NCBI RefSeq assembly: GCF_016135805.1
Contig: NZ_JADWOX010000002.1
Coordinates: forward strand, 186,001-250,000
Direction: 5' to 3'
Origin: Caulobacter hibisci
Lineage (GTDB): Bacteria > Pseudomonadota > Alphaproteobacteria > Caulobacterales > Caulobacteraceae
Length of the DNA stretch: 64,000 bases
Both the position numbers and the translations under genes were made by a program. The notes beneath the pieces are model-generated. The model had not been told where the DNA came from. It saw only the letters and a program-made list of their open reading frames with translations, and ran no database searches. Position 1 is the stretch's first letter, and every line of letters begins with the position of its first letter. Positions 28,116 through 36,553 of this stretch are shown here, piece by piece.

Positions 28116-28136
28116 GCCGCTTTCCCCCACACAGAA

Positions 28137-28165
28137 GTCATCGCCCCAACAAGTCGGGCGATGAC
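28137..28165. terminator. Hairpin after outer-membrane protein gene
   Basis: GTCATCGCCC (28137-28146) and GGGCGATGAC (28156-28165) form a perfect 10-bp stem with a 9-nt loop. It lies between the convergent barrel-protein gene and ybaK and may serve both. A weak CTCTT tract follows on the plus strand. Confidence 0.65.
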
Positions 28166-28195
28166 CTCTTGAGGAGGGCAGGTGTGTCGCCCCCT

Positions 28196-28669
28196 CTAAG
28201 CCACCAGCGCCGCCCGGATCGCCCCCGCCGCGGCCATCGCGTCCGCCGGGGCCAGCAGCACCTGCAGGCCCCGCTGGCCGCCGTTGATGAACACCCGGTC
28301 CAGCCCGAAGGCCTCGTCCTCGATGGCGGTCGGCACCTTCTTGCGTTGGCCGAACGGGCTGACCCCGCCCACCTTGAAGCCGGTCAGGCGCTCGGCGTCG
28401 GCCGGCTTCATCATCGCCGCCGCCTTGCCGCCGAAGGCCGCCGCCAGCTTCTTCATGCTGACCTCGCGGTCGGACGGCACGATCACGCAGACCGGCTTGC
28501 CGTCGACCTGCGCCATCAGGGTCTTGAGCACCCGGCCCGGTTCCACGCCCAGGGCCTCGGCGGCCTGCAGGCCCACGCGCTCGGCATTGGGGTCATAGTC
28601 GTAGGTCGCCACCTCGAAGGCGACGCCGGCCTTGGAAAGCGCCAGGGTCGCGGGCGTGCTCTTGGACAT
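28196..28669 (-). CDS. ybaK: Cys-tRNA(Pro)/Cys-tRNA(Cys) deacylase, YbaK/EbsC family
   Basis: A 157-residue editing enzyme that removes wrongly attached amino acids from tRNA(Pro). The start at 28669 (MSKSTPATLALSKAG) follows a GGGAG ribosome site. The YbaK fold is recognised by TYDYDP at the start, EALGVEPGRVLKTL, VCVIVPSDREVSMKKLAAAFGGKAAAM and GGVSPFGQRKKVPTAIDE-like residues forming the active-site lysine loop. It is convergent with the barrel-protein gene and divergent from the aminotransferase. Confidence 0.88.
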   Translation of the reverse strand: MSKSTPATLALSKAGVAFEVATYDYDPNAERVGLQAAEALGVEPGRVLKTLMAQVDGKPVCVIVPSDREVSMKKLAAAFGGKAAAMMKPADAERLTGFKVGGVSPFGQRKKVPTAIEDEAFGLDRVFINGGQRGLQVLLAPADAMAAAGAIRAALVA

Positions 28670-28758
28670 CGGAACTCCCTCCAACTGCCGCGGTTGATGG
28701 CGCAAACCGCAAAACCCGTCTAGCAGTCGGCCCCTGTTTTCCGACGGACTCGCCTCAG

Positions 28759-29904
28759 ATGACCCGCGCCGAGATCGAACCCTTCCACGCCATAGGCATC
28801 AGCCGCCTGGCGCATCAGCTGAAGGGGGAGGGCGCCTCGATCATCCACATGGAGTTCGGCCAGCCCTCGACCGGCGCCCCCGCGCCCGCCATCGCCCGCG
28901 CCCACCAGGTGCTCGACAGCGACGGCATGGGCTATTGGGAGAGCCCGGCGCTCAAGGCCCGCATCGCCCGCCTTTACCAGGAGACCTACGGCGTCGCCAT
29001 CGAGGCCGAGCAGGTGATCCTGACCTGCGGCGCCTCGCCGGCCCTGGTGCTGGCCCTGTCCAGCGCCTTCTCGCCCGGCGACCGCGTCGCCCTGGCCCGG
29101 CCGGGCTATGTGGCCTACCGCAACAGCCTGAAGGCCCTGCATCTGACCCCGGTCGAGATCGCCTGCGGTCCGGAGAGCCGCTACCAGCTGACCGCCGCCG
29201 CCCTGGCCGCGCTCGATCCCGCTCCGGCCGGCGTGATCATCGCCAGCCCGGCCAACCCGACCGGCACCATCATCCCGCCCGACGAACTCGCGGCCATTGC
29301 GGAGGTCTGCCGCGCGCGGGGCATCCGCATCGTCTCCGACGAGATCTATCACGGCCTGTCCTACGTCGGCCCGACCCACTCGATGCTGGAGTTCGAGCCG
29401 TCGGCCCTGATCGTCAACAGCTTCTCCAAGTACTTCAGCATGGTCGGCTGGCGGCTGGGCTGGCTGGTCGCGCCGGCCGATCTGGTGGCCCGCGCCCGGG
29501 CCTTCGTCGGCAACCTGTTCCTGACCGCGCCCTCGCTCAGCCAGCACGCGGGCCTGGCCGCCATTGACGCCCGCGAGGAGCTGGAAGGCCACGTCGCCGT
29601 CTATCGCGCCAACCGCCAGCTGCTGCTCGACGCCCTGCCGGCCCTGGGTCTGAACGCCATCGCCCCGCCGGACGGGGCCTTCTACATCTGGGCCGATGTC
29701 GGCCATCTCACCGACGACAGCCTGGCCTTCTGCCAGCGCCTGCTGCGCGACACGGGCGTGGCCACCGCGCCCGGCCTCGATTTCGACCCGGTCGACGGGC
29801 GACACTTCATCCGCTTCAGCTTCGCGGTCTCGACGGCGGAGGTCAGGGAGGCTCTTGAGCGCATCACGCCGTGGTTCGCGGCTCAACCGGCATATTCCAA
29901 ATAA
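28759..29904 (+). CDS. PLP-dependent aminotransferase, class I/II
   Basis: A 381-residue fold-type I aminotransferase acting in the cytoplasm. The cofactor-binding lysine is Lys224 in VNSFSKYFSMVGWRLGW. The substrate and PLP pocket are marked by TCGASPALVLALS, SPANPTGTIIPPDEL and VSDEIYHGLSY, and the last arginine is in HFIRFSFAVS. It belongs to the aspartate/aromatic aminotransferase-like group, but the amino acid used cannot be told. It is divergent from ybaK, and a 6-bp dyad (ATAATG...CATTAT, 29901-29923) overlaps its stop codon. Confidence 0.88.
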   Translation: MTRAEIEPFHAIGISRLAHQLKGEGASIIHMEFGQPSTGAPAPAIARAHQVLDSDGMGYWESPALKARIARLYQETYGVAIEAEQVILTCGASPALVLALSSAFSPGDRVALARPGYVAYRNSLKALHLTPVEIACGPESRYQLTAAALAALDPAPAGVIIASPANPTGTIIPPDELAAIAEVCRARGIRIVSDEIYHGLSYVGPTHSMLEFEPSALIVNSFSKYFSMVGWRLGWLVAPADLVARARAFVGNLFLTAPSLSQHAGLAAIDAREELEGHVAVYRANRQLLLDALPALGLNAIAPPDGAFYIWADVGHLTDDSLAFCQRLLRDTGVATAPGLDFDPVDGRHFIRFSFAVSTAEVREALERITPWFAAQPAYSK

Positions 29905-30020
29905 TGCATTGACTATCCATTATGTGAGAATAAACCTTCGCTCGTTCCGGTGTTGAAGGGTGGGGGAGTATCCACTCGCGCGGCGTCTCGACCGCCCCCG
30001 GTACGGGAGGGCGCACCGCC

Positions 30021-32789
30021 ATGGATCCTTTCAACCGCCGCGATTTCCTGCGCACGGCCGCCCTGGCCGGCGCCATGGCCCCCGCGGCCGTCCAGGCCGC
30101 CCAGGCCGCGCCCCAGACCGCGCCGGTCGGCCTCGACGCTGACGGCGTCCGCTGGCTCGACACCGTTCCGCCCGCCGCCCACGAGGGCCAGACCTTCGGC
30201 CTGCCCTGGCCGCGCGGGACCCAGAAGGCCAAGGCGAGCTTCACCCTGAGCAGCTCAGACGGTCAGATCGTGCCCGTCCAGACCTGGCCGCTGGCCTACT
30301 GGCCCGACGGTTCGCTGAAGTGGACCGGCCACGCCATCCCCGCCGACGCCGGCCGGACGCCGTTCCTCAAGGTTACGCCCGGCAAGCCCGTCGCCCCGAC
30401 CGGCGCCGTCTCGGTGCGCGAGACGCCCGACGCCGTCGAGATCGTCGCCGGCGAGCAGTCCTGGCTGATCCCCCGCAAGGGCCCCGTCGTCATCGCCCGC
30501 GCCACCGTGGCCGGCCGCGAGACCCTGCGCGACGTGTGTCTGGTGGCCCTGACCCAGGACAAGCCCGACTTCGATGACGGCCCCGTCACCGAGACCCGCT
30601 TCGAGGGCGAGGTCACAAGCCTGGTCGTCGAGCAGAAAGGCCCGGTCCGCGCGGTGGTGAAGCTGGAAGGCAAGCACTGCCAGGGCGACCGCGCCTGGCT
30701 GCCCTTCACCCTGCGCCTCTACGTCTATGCCGGCGCCCGCTCGCTGCGGATCATGCACAGCTTCGTTTTCGACGGCGACGAGAACCGCGACTTCATCCGG
30801 GGCCTGGGCCTTGTCGGCAAGGCGCCGCTGACCGACGCCCTCTACGACCGCCATGTCCGCTTCTCGGGCGAGGGCGACGGGGTGTGGGGCGAGGGGATCC
30901 GGCCGCTGACCGGCCTGCGCCGCGATCCCGGCAAGGCCTGGCGCGACGCCCAGGTCGCCGGCCAAAAGACCCCGGGCCTCGAGGGCATGGCCCCGACCGT
31001 CTCCAAGCGCCTGGACCTGATCCCGGCCTGGGGCGACTTCACCCTCAGCCAGCCCAATTCCGACGGCTTCTCGATCAAGAAGCGCACCAAGGCCGGCCAC
31101 GGCTGGATCGACGCCGTCACCAGCGGCCGGGCCACGGGCCTTGGCTATATCGGCGGGGCCAGCGGCGGCGTCGCCTTCGCCCTGACCGACTTCTGGAAGC
31201 GCTGCCCCACGCGTCTCGACATCCGCCACGCCCAGACCGACGCGGCCGAGTTCACCGTCTGGCTGTGGTCGCCCGACGCGCCGGCCATGGACCTGCGCTT
31301 CTACCACGACGGCCTGGGCATGACCGACCACGCCGCCGAGCGTGAAGGGCTGGAGATCACCTACGAGGACTACGAAAAGAACTGGGGCCGCCCGCTGGGC
31401 ATCGCCCGCACCAACGAGATCACCCTCTGGGCCCTGCCGACCACGCCCTCGCGCCAGGACTTCGCGGCCATGGCCGGCCGGCTGCGCGAGACCCCGCGCC
31501 TGGTCGCCACGCCCGCCCGCCTGAAGGCCGCCCAGGTGTTCGGCCTTTGGAGCCCGGTCGACCGCTCCACCCCGACCCGCCGGGTCATCGAGGACCAGAA
31601 CGACGGCCTGCTGGCCTTCTACATGAAGGACGTCGAGCAGCGCCGCTGGTACGGCTTCTGGAACCACGGCGACGTCATGCACACCTATGACAGCGACCGT
31701 CACGTCTGGCGCTATGACATCGGCGGCTTCGCCTGGGCCAATTCCGAGCTGTCGCCGGACCTGTGGCTATGGCTGTCCTTCGTGCGCTCGGGCCGGGCCG
31801 ACGTCTTCCGCCTGGCCGAGGCCATGACCCGCCACACGGGCGAGGTCGATGTCTGCCACCTTGGCCCCTACAAGGGGCTGGGCACCCGCCACGGCGTCCA
31901 GCACTGGGCCGACAGCTCCAAGCAGCCCCGCGTCTCCAACGCCGCCTATCGCCGCTACTACTACTACCTGACCGCCGACGAGCGGGTCGGCGACCTGATG
32001 CACGACCTGGTCGGCTCGGACGAGAGCCTGACCCGCGTCGACATCAGCCGCAAGCTGCCCGGCGCCCCCCAGTCGCGTCCGGAAGGCGCCGTCGACATGG
32101 GCTTCGGCACCAGCTGGAGCGCCCTGGCCGCCGCCTGGCTGACCGAGTGGGAGCGCACCGGCGACAAGCGCTGGCGCGACCGCATCACCGCCGGCATGGA
32201 CAGCATCGCGGCCATGAAGCAGCAGTGGTTCGCCGGCGGCGCGGACTTCGACCTCAAGACCGGCAAGTTCCTGGGCAAGGGCGAGACCGTCAGCGTCTCG
32301 CACCTCAACGCCGTGTTCGGCGCGGTCGAGACCCACGCCGAGCTGTTCCAGCTGATCGAGGATCATCCAGCCTACCGCAACGCCTGGCTCGACTATTGCC
32401 AGTTCTACAACGCCCCCGACGCGGAGTTCCGGGCCAAGACCGGCGCGCCGGCCAAGGGCCGCAACCTCAAGGAAGGCCATTCGCGCCTGACCGCCTACGC
32501 CGCCGTCCAGCGCAAGGATCCGGCCCTGGCCCAGCGCGCCTGGCAGGAGTTCTTCAGCGGCGACGCCGGCCTGGGCATCGGCGCTGTCGCCACCGAGCGC
32601 CGCATCGACGGCCCGGCCGTCATCGAGCCGATCATCGAGATCCCCCGCGTCTCGACCAACGCCTCCTCGCAATGGGGCCTGGCCGCCATCCAGAACCTCG
32701 CCCTGGTCGGCGACGCCCTGGAGGCCGCCCGCGCCAACCTCCCCGCGCCCAAGGCGCGCGGTCAGGACCTCGGCAAGGACACGTTCTGA
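30021..32789 (+). CDS. Tat-exported exo-rhamnogalacturonan lyase-like protein (PL26/YetA type)
   Basis: A 922-residue exported protein. The N-terminus NRRDFLRTAALAGAMAPAAVQA is a clear twin-arginine signal (Arg6-Arg7). The first part (VRWLDTVPPAAHEGQTFGLPWPRGT ... QTWPLAYWPDGSLKWTGHAI) matches the RIFT-barrel domain of PcRGLX/YetA-like proteins as I remember it. The middle (RTNEITLWALP; FWNHGDVMHTYDSDRHVWRYDIGGFAWANSE) and the helical C-terminal half (TSWSALAAAWLTEWERTGDKRW) fit the following domains of polysaccharide lyase family 26. If so, it cleaves rhamnogalacturonan I backbones of pectin from one end. Neighbours give no support; no pectin genes are adjacent. Family assignment is from motif memory, so moderate confidence. 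Confidence 0.6.
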   Translation: MDPFNRRDFLRTAALAGAMAPAAVQAAQAAPQTAPVGLDADGVRWLDTVPPAAHEGQTFGLPWPRGTQKAKASFTLSSSDGQIVPVQTWPLAYWPDGSLKWTGHAIPADAGRTPFLKVTPGKPVAPTGAVSVRETPDAVEIVAGEQSWLIPRKGPVVIARATVAGRETLRDVCLVALTQDKPDFDDGPVTETRFEGEVTSLVVEQKGPVRAVVKLEGKHCQGDRAWLPFTLRLYVYAGARSLRIMHSFVFDGDENRDFIRGLGLVGKAPLTDALYDRHVRFSGEGDGVWGEGIRPLTGLRRDPGKAWRDAQVAGQKTPGLEGMAPTVSKRLDLIPAWGDFTLSQPNSDGFSIKKRTKAGHGWIDAVTSGRATGLGYIGGASGGVAFALTDFWKRCPTRLDIRHAQTDAAEFTVWLWSPDAPAMDLRFYHDGLGMTDHAAEREGLEITYEDYEKNWGRPLGIARTNEITLWALPTTPSRQDFAAMAGRLRETPRLVATPARLKAAQVFGLWSPVDRSTPTRRVIEDQNDGLLAFYMKDVEQRRWYGFWNHGDVMHTYDSDRHVWRYDIGGFAWANSELSPDLWLWLSFVRSGRADVFRLAEAMTRHTGEVDVCHLGPYKGLGTRHGVQHWADSSKQPRVSNAAYRRYYYYLTADERVGDLMHDLVGSDESLTRVDISRKLPGAPQSRPEGAVDMGFGTSWSALAAAWLTEWERTGDKRWRDRITAGMDSIAAMKQQWFAGGADFDLKTGKFLGKGETVSVSHLNAVFGAVETHAELFQLIEDHPAYRNAWLDYCQFYNAPDAEFRAKTGAPAKGRNLKEGHSRLTAYAAVQRKDPALAQRAWQEFFSGDAGLGIGAVATERRIDGPAVIEPIIEIPRVSTNASSQWGLAAIQNLALVGDALEAARANLPAPKARGQDLGKDTF

Positions 32790-32814
32790 TCGTTGCGAAG
32801 CGCTTGCGCTCTTT

Positions 32815-32959
32815 CCCTCTCCCATAGGGAGAGGGAGGGGCCCAGGCGATAGCCTGGGAGGGTGAGGGGTTACGCCCTCAACCGGCGTGCCGGCACGCCG
32901 TCTTCGGTCCCTAACCCCTCATCCGGCGCTTCGCGCCACCTTCTCCCTATGGGAGAAGG
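32815..32959. repeat. Large imperfect inverted repeat, copy A
   Basis: The left arm contains CCCTCTCCC/GGGAGAGGG (32815-32835) and GGGTGAGGGGTTA. The right arm has CTAACCCCTCATCC, a GGCGC-TTC-GCGCC hairpin and CTTCTCCC/GGGAGAAG near 32940-32957. The arms are complementary over most of their length around a short middle. It is the CCTCTCCC-type dispersed palindrome often found between Caulobacter genes, and it may end the PL26-like transcript. Confidence 0.6.
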
Positions 32960-33493
32960 AAAACCCACGTCGGACGGGGATTGGCGAACGTCCATCCCCG
33001 TCGCGGCGCGACCGAACCCCAGCCAAATCAACGCCCTGCAACTTTATCACCCGAACTTATCAGACGCGTCGAAACCGCCCGCATAATCACAGCTGTCCCG
33101 TCGCAGGGAGAGGGCGCAAGGATCCGGCCCGAAGCGTGCGACGGCGATGCGATCGAGCGGGGCCGCCGGAGCTGCGTGAGCAGGGCCGAACGGCTTAAAT
33201 GAGGATGGGGGACGTAAACCCGTCCATCGGGAGGCTGCCGACACTGGCCTCCCGCCCGTCCGAGGGTCCGCGCCGCATGCACGCCTGGCCGCCAAGAAAC
33301 GGGGCGCATTGCATGGGGAAGGGGCACAGGGCGGAAGAGGCCCGCGCGCCCCGGCCTGAGGTTCAACGATCGCGCGGGGCGTCAGAGCTTCGTCGAAACG
33401 GTGTTCAAAACTCACACATCCGGGCGCAGCCCGGACGCCCCGCGCCCTCTCCATCACCTCAGCGCAATCGCGCGTGAGATCGCCCACCCGTTT
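32960..33493. other. Gene-free stretch between two inverted repeats
   Basis: About 530 bp with open frames on both strands but no protein-like composition: translations are rich in Arg, Pro and Ala and have no recognisable family. A block at about 33195-33470 keeps a plus-strand frame open (from GTG/ATG-rich sequence near 33199) and contains short hairpins such as GGGCG/CGCCC near 33423-33443. I see no tRNA, no known structured RNA and no mobile-element gene. A dispersed non-coding repeat or an RNA gene remains possible. Confidence 0.4.
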
Positions 33494-33656
33494 CCTCTCC
33501 CCTTGCGGGAGAGGGTGGCCTGCGAAGCAGGTCGGGTGAGGGGTCTCTCAAAACTCAAAGCTGCGTGTAGCGGCTAGGCCGGGCGAAGCGTCTCCCCTCT
33601 GAGAGACCCCTCATCCGACGCCTGTCGGCGCCACCTTCTCCCGCAAGGGGAGAAGA
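33494..33656. repeat. Large imperfect inverted repeat, copy B
   Basis: The left arm (33494-33549) and right arm (33601-33656) are complementary over about 55 bp: CTCTCCCCTTGCGGG with CCCGCAAGGGGAG at the outer ends and GAGGGGTCTCTC with GAGAGACCCCTC at the inner ends. Each arm also has a small GCCTGCGAAGCAGG-type hairpin. It abuts the stop codon of the histidine kinase and is related in sequence to copy A (32815-32959). Confidence 0.7.
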
Positions 33657-33657
33657 A

Positions 33658-35700
33658 TCATTCAGCCGCCAGCGGCACCGGCGGTTCCGTCTGCGAGCCG
33701 CCGCGCTGAGCCGCCAGCGGCAGGCGTACCTGGGCCATCAGGCCGCCCTCGACATTGGCCAGCCGGATGTCGCCGCCGTGGGCGCGGACCGTGGAGCGCG
33801 AGGTGGCCAGGCCCAGCCCGACCCCCTGCTTGGTCGAGGTGCGGGCCGCGACGCTGCGGTAGAAGGGGGTGAAGACGCGCTTCAGTTCGTCCTCGCTCAT
33901 GCCGGGGCCGCGGTCGCGGATCTCGGCCACCGCCTCGTCGCCGTCGACATAGAGGCTGACGCGGGCGGCGTCGCCGTACTTGACGGCGTTGTCGACGAGG
34001 TTGGTGAACACCCGTTGCAGGCCCAGCACGTCGATCTCGACCTGCGGGGTCTGGCCCGGCTCCAGCGCCACGTCGCCGCCGGTGACCTCGGCGTCGTCGA
34101 CCACGCATTCGAGCAGCGAGCGCAGGTCGACATGCTGGCGAGGGCCGGCCTCGGCGTTCTCGCGCATGAAGGCCAGCACCGAATTGATCATCGCCTCCAT
34201 CTGGTCGATGTCCTGGCCGATTTCGCGGCGCAGGGCGGGGGTGGCGCGTTCCAGCCGGAAGCGCATGCGGGTCAGCGGCGTGCGCAGGTCGTGCGAGATG
34301 GCCCCGATCATCGCCGTGCGGTCGTTGATGAACCGGGTCAGGCGAGCCTGCATCTGGTTGAAGGCGCGGGCGGCGCGGCCGACCTCGGCCGGACCGTCGG
34401 CGGCCAGCACCGGCGAGGACGGGTCGCGGCCCAGGGCCTCGGCGGCGTCGGCGAAGCCGGCCAGGGGCGCGGCCAGGCGGCGGGCGAAGATGTAGCCGAT
34501 CGGGCCGACCACGGCGAACGAGACCAGGAACCACAGCAGCACCCGGCGCTGCCAGCTGTTGGGGAAGCCTTCCGGCTTGGGCTGCAAGGTCACCCAGCGG
34601 TCGTCGCCGACCCGCACGGCGGCCACGAAGTCGCCCTCGATATAGGGCGCGGGCGCCAGGCCGAAGAGGCCGCGAGCCACCGGGGCGGCCAGCGGACGGC
34701 CCTGCGGCTGCGGCTTGGCGGCCGGCTTGGCCGGAGCGGCGGAAGCCAGGCGCGGCGGGGCGGCGACGGCCTCGCTGGCCGGCGTGGCGCGCGGGGTCAG
34801 GGCGGGGGCGGCGGCCACGGTGTGGGTGGTCACCGGCGCCTCGTCGTCACCGGTCGTTTCGGGCGGCAGGGCCTGGATCGGCTCGGCCGCCTGGGGCACG
34901 CCGATCGTGAAGCTCGACGAGCGGAACGGGGCGGAGAACAGCGGATCGGTGGCGAAGCGCGGTTGCAGGCGCTGGGCGGCGCGCGGCGGGCCGCCGATGA
35001 CGCCGCCGGGCGGCTGGCCGCCGACGCCCGTGCCGGGAAAGCGCTGCTGCGGCTGGCCGTAGCGCGCGGCGCCGGCCGGGCCGACCGCTCCGCCCGGACG
35101 ATAGTCGGAGCGGCTGTCGGACAGGGCCGCGCGGGCGGCGCGCCACATGGCCGGATTGTTCTGGGCGGCGCTGACCGGAAAGCCGACCGAGCCGGGGCCG
35201 ACCGACGGCTGGCCCATCATGCCGCCGCCGGGCGGCGTCATCATCCGGCCGCCGGGGGCGGGGACCTGCGCATGGGCCTCCGTCGTCAGCAGCAGAGCCA
35301 GGGGCGAGGGCGCCTCGGTGCGACGGCCGCTGGCGCCGGCCCCGGCGAACGGCGGCGGGGCGTAGAACAGCAGGCGCACGTCGTCGGGATCAGCGTTCAG
35401 CATCCGCGCCAGATCGGCGCTCGACTTCTCCGACGCCACCCAGCCGGGGCTCGACAGCGACGGCGGCTCGTCCTCGACCGTGCGCACCAGGGGACGGGTC
35501 TCGCTGGCGTCGATCGGGCCGCCCTTCAGGGCCGCGGCGATGTCGGCCAGGCTGTGCTGGGCCGGCGGCTTGGGCGGCAGCAGCAGGGTCAGCGCCAGGG
35601 TCGCCAGCTGGGCCACGACCAGGCTGGCCACCAGCAGGGCGACGATCTGCAAGGCGATCGGGGCGCTGGGGCGACGCAATGAGGCGATCAGGCGGGTCAC
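33658..35700 (-). CDS. Membrane histidine kinase with Pro/Gly-rich sensor domain
   Basis: A 680-residue sensor kinase. It starts with GTG at 35700, overlapping the regulator's stop codon by 4 bp (GTGA). TM1 is about 15-37 (IALQIVALLVASLVVAQLATLALTLLL) and TM2 about 385-405 (VLLWFLVSFAVVGPIGYIF). A HAMP linker follows (AGFADAAEALGRDPSSPV), then HisKA with phospho-acceptor His470 in AISHDLRTPLTRMR, and the HATPase N box VFTNLVDNAVKYGD and G boxes RDRGPGMSED and GVGLGLATSR. This kinase core is EnvZ-like. The periplasmic part of about 345 residues is unusual: long tracts rich in Pro, Gly, Gln and Ala (near 130-370) with no recognised domain. It lies downstream of the T4SS genes; the signal is unknown. 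Confidence 0.88.
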   Translation of the reverse strand: MTRLIASLRRPSAPIALQIVALLVASLVVAQLATLALTLLLPPKPPAQHSLADIAAALKGGPIDASETRPLVRTVEDEPPSLSSPGWVASEKSSADLARMLNADPDDVRLLFYAPPPFAGAGASGRRTEAPSPLALLLTTEAHAQVPAPGGRMMTPPGGGMMGQPSVGPGSVGFPVSAAQNNPAMWRAARAALSDSRSDYRPGGAVGPAGAARYGQPQQRFPGTGVGGQPPGGVIGGPPRAAQRLQPRFATDPLFSAPFRSSSFTIGVPQAAEPIQALPPETTGDDEAPVTTHTVAAAPALTPRATPASEAVAAPPRLASAAPAKPAAKPQPQGRPLAAPVARGLFGLAPAPYIEGDFVAAVRVGDDRWVTLQPKPEGFPNSWQRRVLLWFLVSFAVVGPIGYIFARRLAAPLAGFADAAEALGRDPSSPVLAADGPAEVGRAARAFNQMQARLTRFINDRTAMIGAISHDLRTPLTRMRFRLERATPALRREIGQDIDQMEAMINSVLAFMRENAEAGPRQHVDLRSLLECVVDDAEVTGGDVALEPGQTPQVEIDVLGLQRVFTNLVDNAVKYGDAARVSLYVDGDEAVAEIRDRGPGMSEDELKRVFTPFYRSVAARTSTKQGVGLGLATSRSTVRAHGGDIRLANVEGGLMAQVRLPLAAQRGGSQTEPPVPLAAE

Positions 35701-36431
35701 TCCACCACCACCTTGGCGTCGAGCACATAGCCCACGCCGCGATAGGTCTTGATCAGTTCCTGGTCGCACTGGGCCTCGATCTTGCGGCGCAGGCGGCTGA
35801 TGTGCAGGTCGACGCCCCGGCCGACGGTCTCGGCGGCCTCGCCGCGGATCACGGTCAGCAGGTCCTCGCGCGACACCACCGAGCGGGCGTTGTCGAGCAG
35901 CAGCGACAGGATCGCCAGCTCGCCCCGCGTCAGCAGCAGCAGGGTGCCGCCCGGCGCGGTCAGTTGGCGGGCCGACAGGTCCAGCCGGAAGCCGGCGAAG
36001 GCGTAGGTGTTGCGCTTGGGGTTCTTGCCGGGCGGGCCGGCGGCGCTGCGCCGGCGCAGCAGGGCCTTGACTCGGGCCAGCAGCTCGCGGGGCGGGATCG
36101 GCTTGACCACATAGTCGTCGGCCCCGAGCTCCAGGCCCAGGATCCGGTCGACCGGCTCGCCCATGGCGCTGAGCATCAGGATGGCCGGGCCGTCGCCCCG
36201 CGCCAGCTGGCGGCACAGCGACAGGCCGTCCTCGCCGGGCAGGTTGACGTCCAGCACCACCACGTCGACGGCGCGAGCGTCCAGCACCTCGCGGGCCGCG
36301 CCGACCGTCGAGGCCTGACGCACGGCATAGCCCTGGGCGCCGAGATAGCCGGCCATCTCGCGGCGGAGGATGTCGTCGTCTTCCACCAGGAGGACGGTCG
36401 CGGTCTCGGTGATCGAGGCGTCGGGGGTCAT
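35697..36431 (-). CDS. OmpR-family response regulator
   Basis: A 244-residue DNA-binding regulator. The start chosen is the ATG at 36431, which gives a normal receiver N-terminus; upstream in-frame codons lack similarity. The receiver domain (about 12-125) has acidic pocket VEDDD, phospho-acceptor Asp61 in VVLDVNLPGEDG and the conserved Lys in DDYVVKPIPPREL. The C-terminal winged helix (about 150-240) shows LTRGELAILSLLLDNARSVVSREDL and VDLHISRLRRKIE ... TYRGVGYVLDA. It is phosphorylated by the kinase encoded downstream. A CTATGAC/GTCATAG dyad lies just upstream of its start. Confidence 0.9.
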   Translation of the reverse strand: MTPDASITETATVLLVEDDDILRREMAGYLGAQGYAVRQASTVGAAREVLDARAVDVVVLDVNLPGEDGLSLCRQLARGDGPAILMLSAMGEPVDRILGLELGADDYVVKPIPPRELLARVKALLRRRSAAGPPGKNPKRNTYAFAGFRLDLSARQLTAPGGTLLLLTRGELAILSLLLDNARSVVSREDLLTVIRGEAAETVGRGVDLHISRLRRKIEAQCDQELIKTYRGVGYVLDAKVVVE

Positions 36432-36441
36432 CTTGTCGCGA

Positions 36442-36472
36442 CTATGACACAGCGAAAGGCTCCGAGTCATAG
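36442..36472. promoter_or_regulatory. Dyad upstream of the response regulator
   Basis: CTATGAC (36442-36448) and GTCATAG (36466-36472) are perfect 7-bp inverted arms with a 17-bp spacer, in the 122-bp gap between virB11 and the regulator. It could be an operator for self-control of the two-component genes. OmpR-type regulators more often use direct repeats, so this is a guess. Confidence 0.3.
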
Positions 36473-36553
36473 GTTGAGGACCCGTAAGCGGCCCTCTCTG
36501 CGCGTCACGACGTCGCGCAGGGGTAGTGTTTGCGACTGTCGCGAGAGGCCGAT

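Noticed and set aside
33047..33487. A possible 146-residue minus-strand protein in the gene-free stretch
   Set aside because: The translation is Arg/Ala/Pro-rich without helices or motifs, starts inside repeat-flanked DNA and shows no ribosome site of note.
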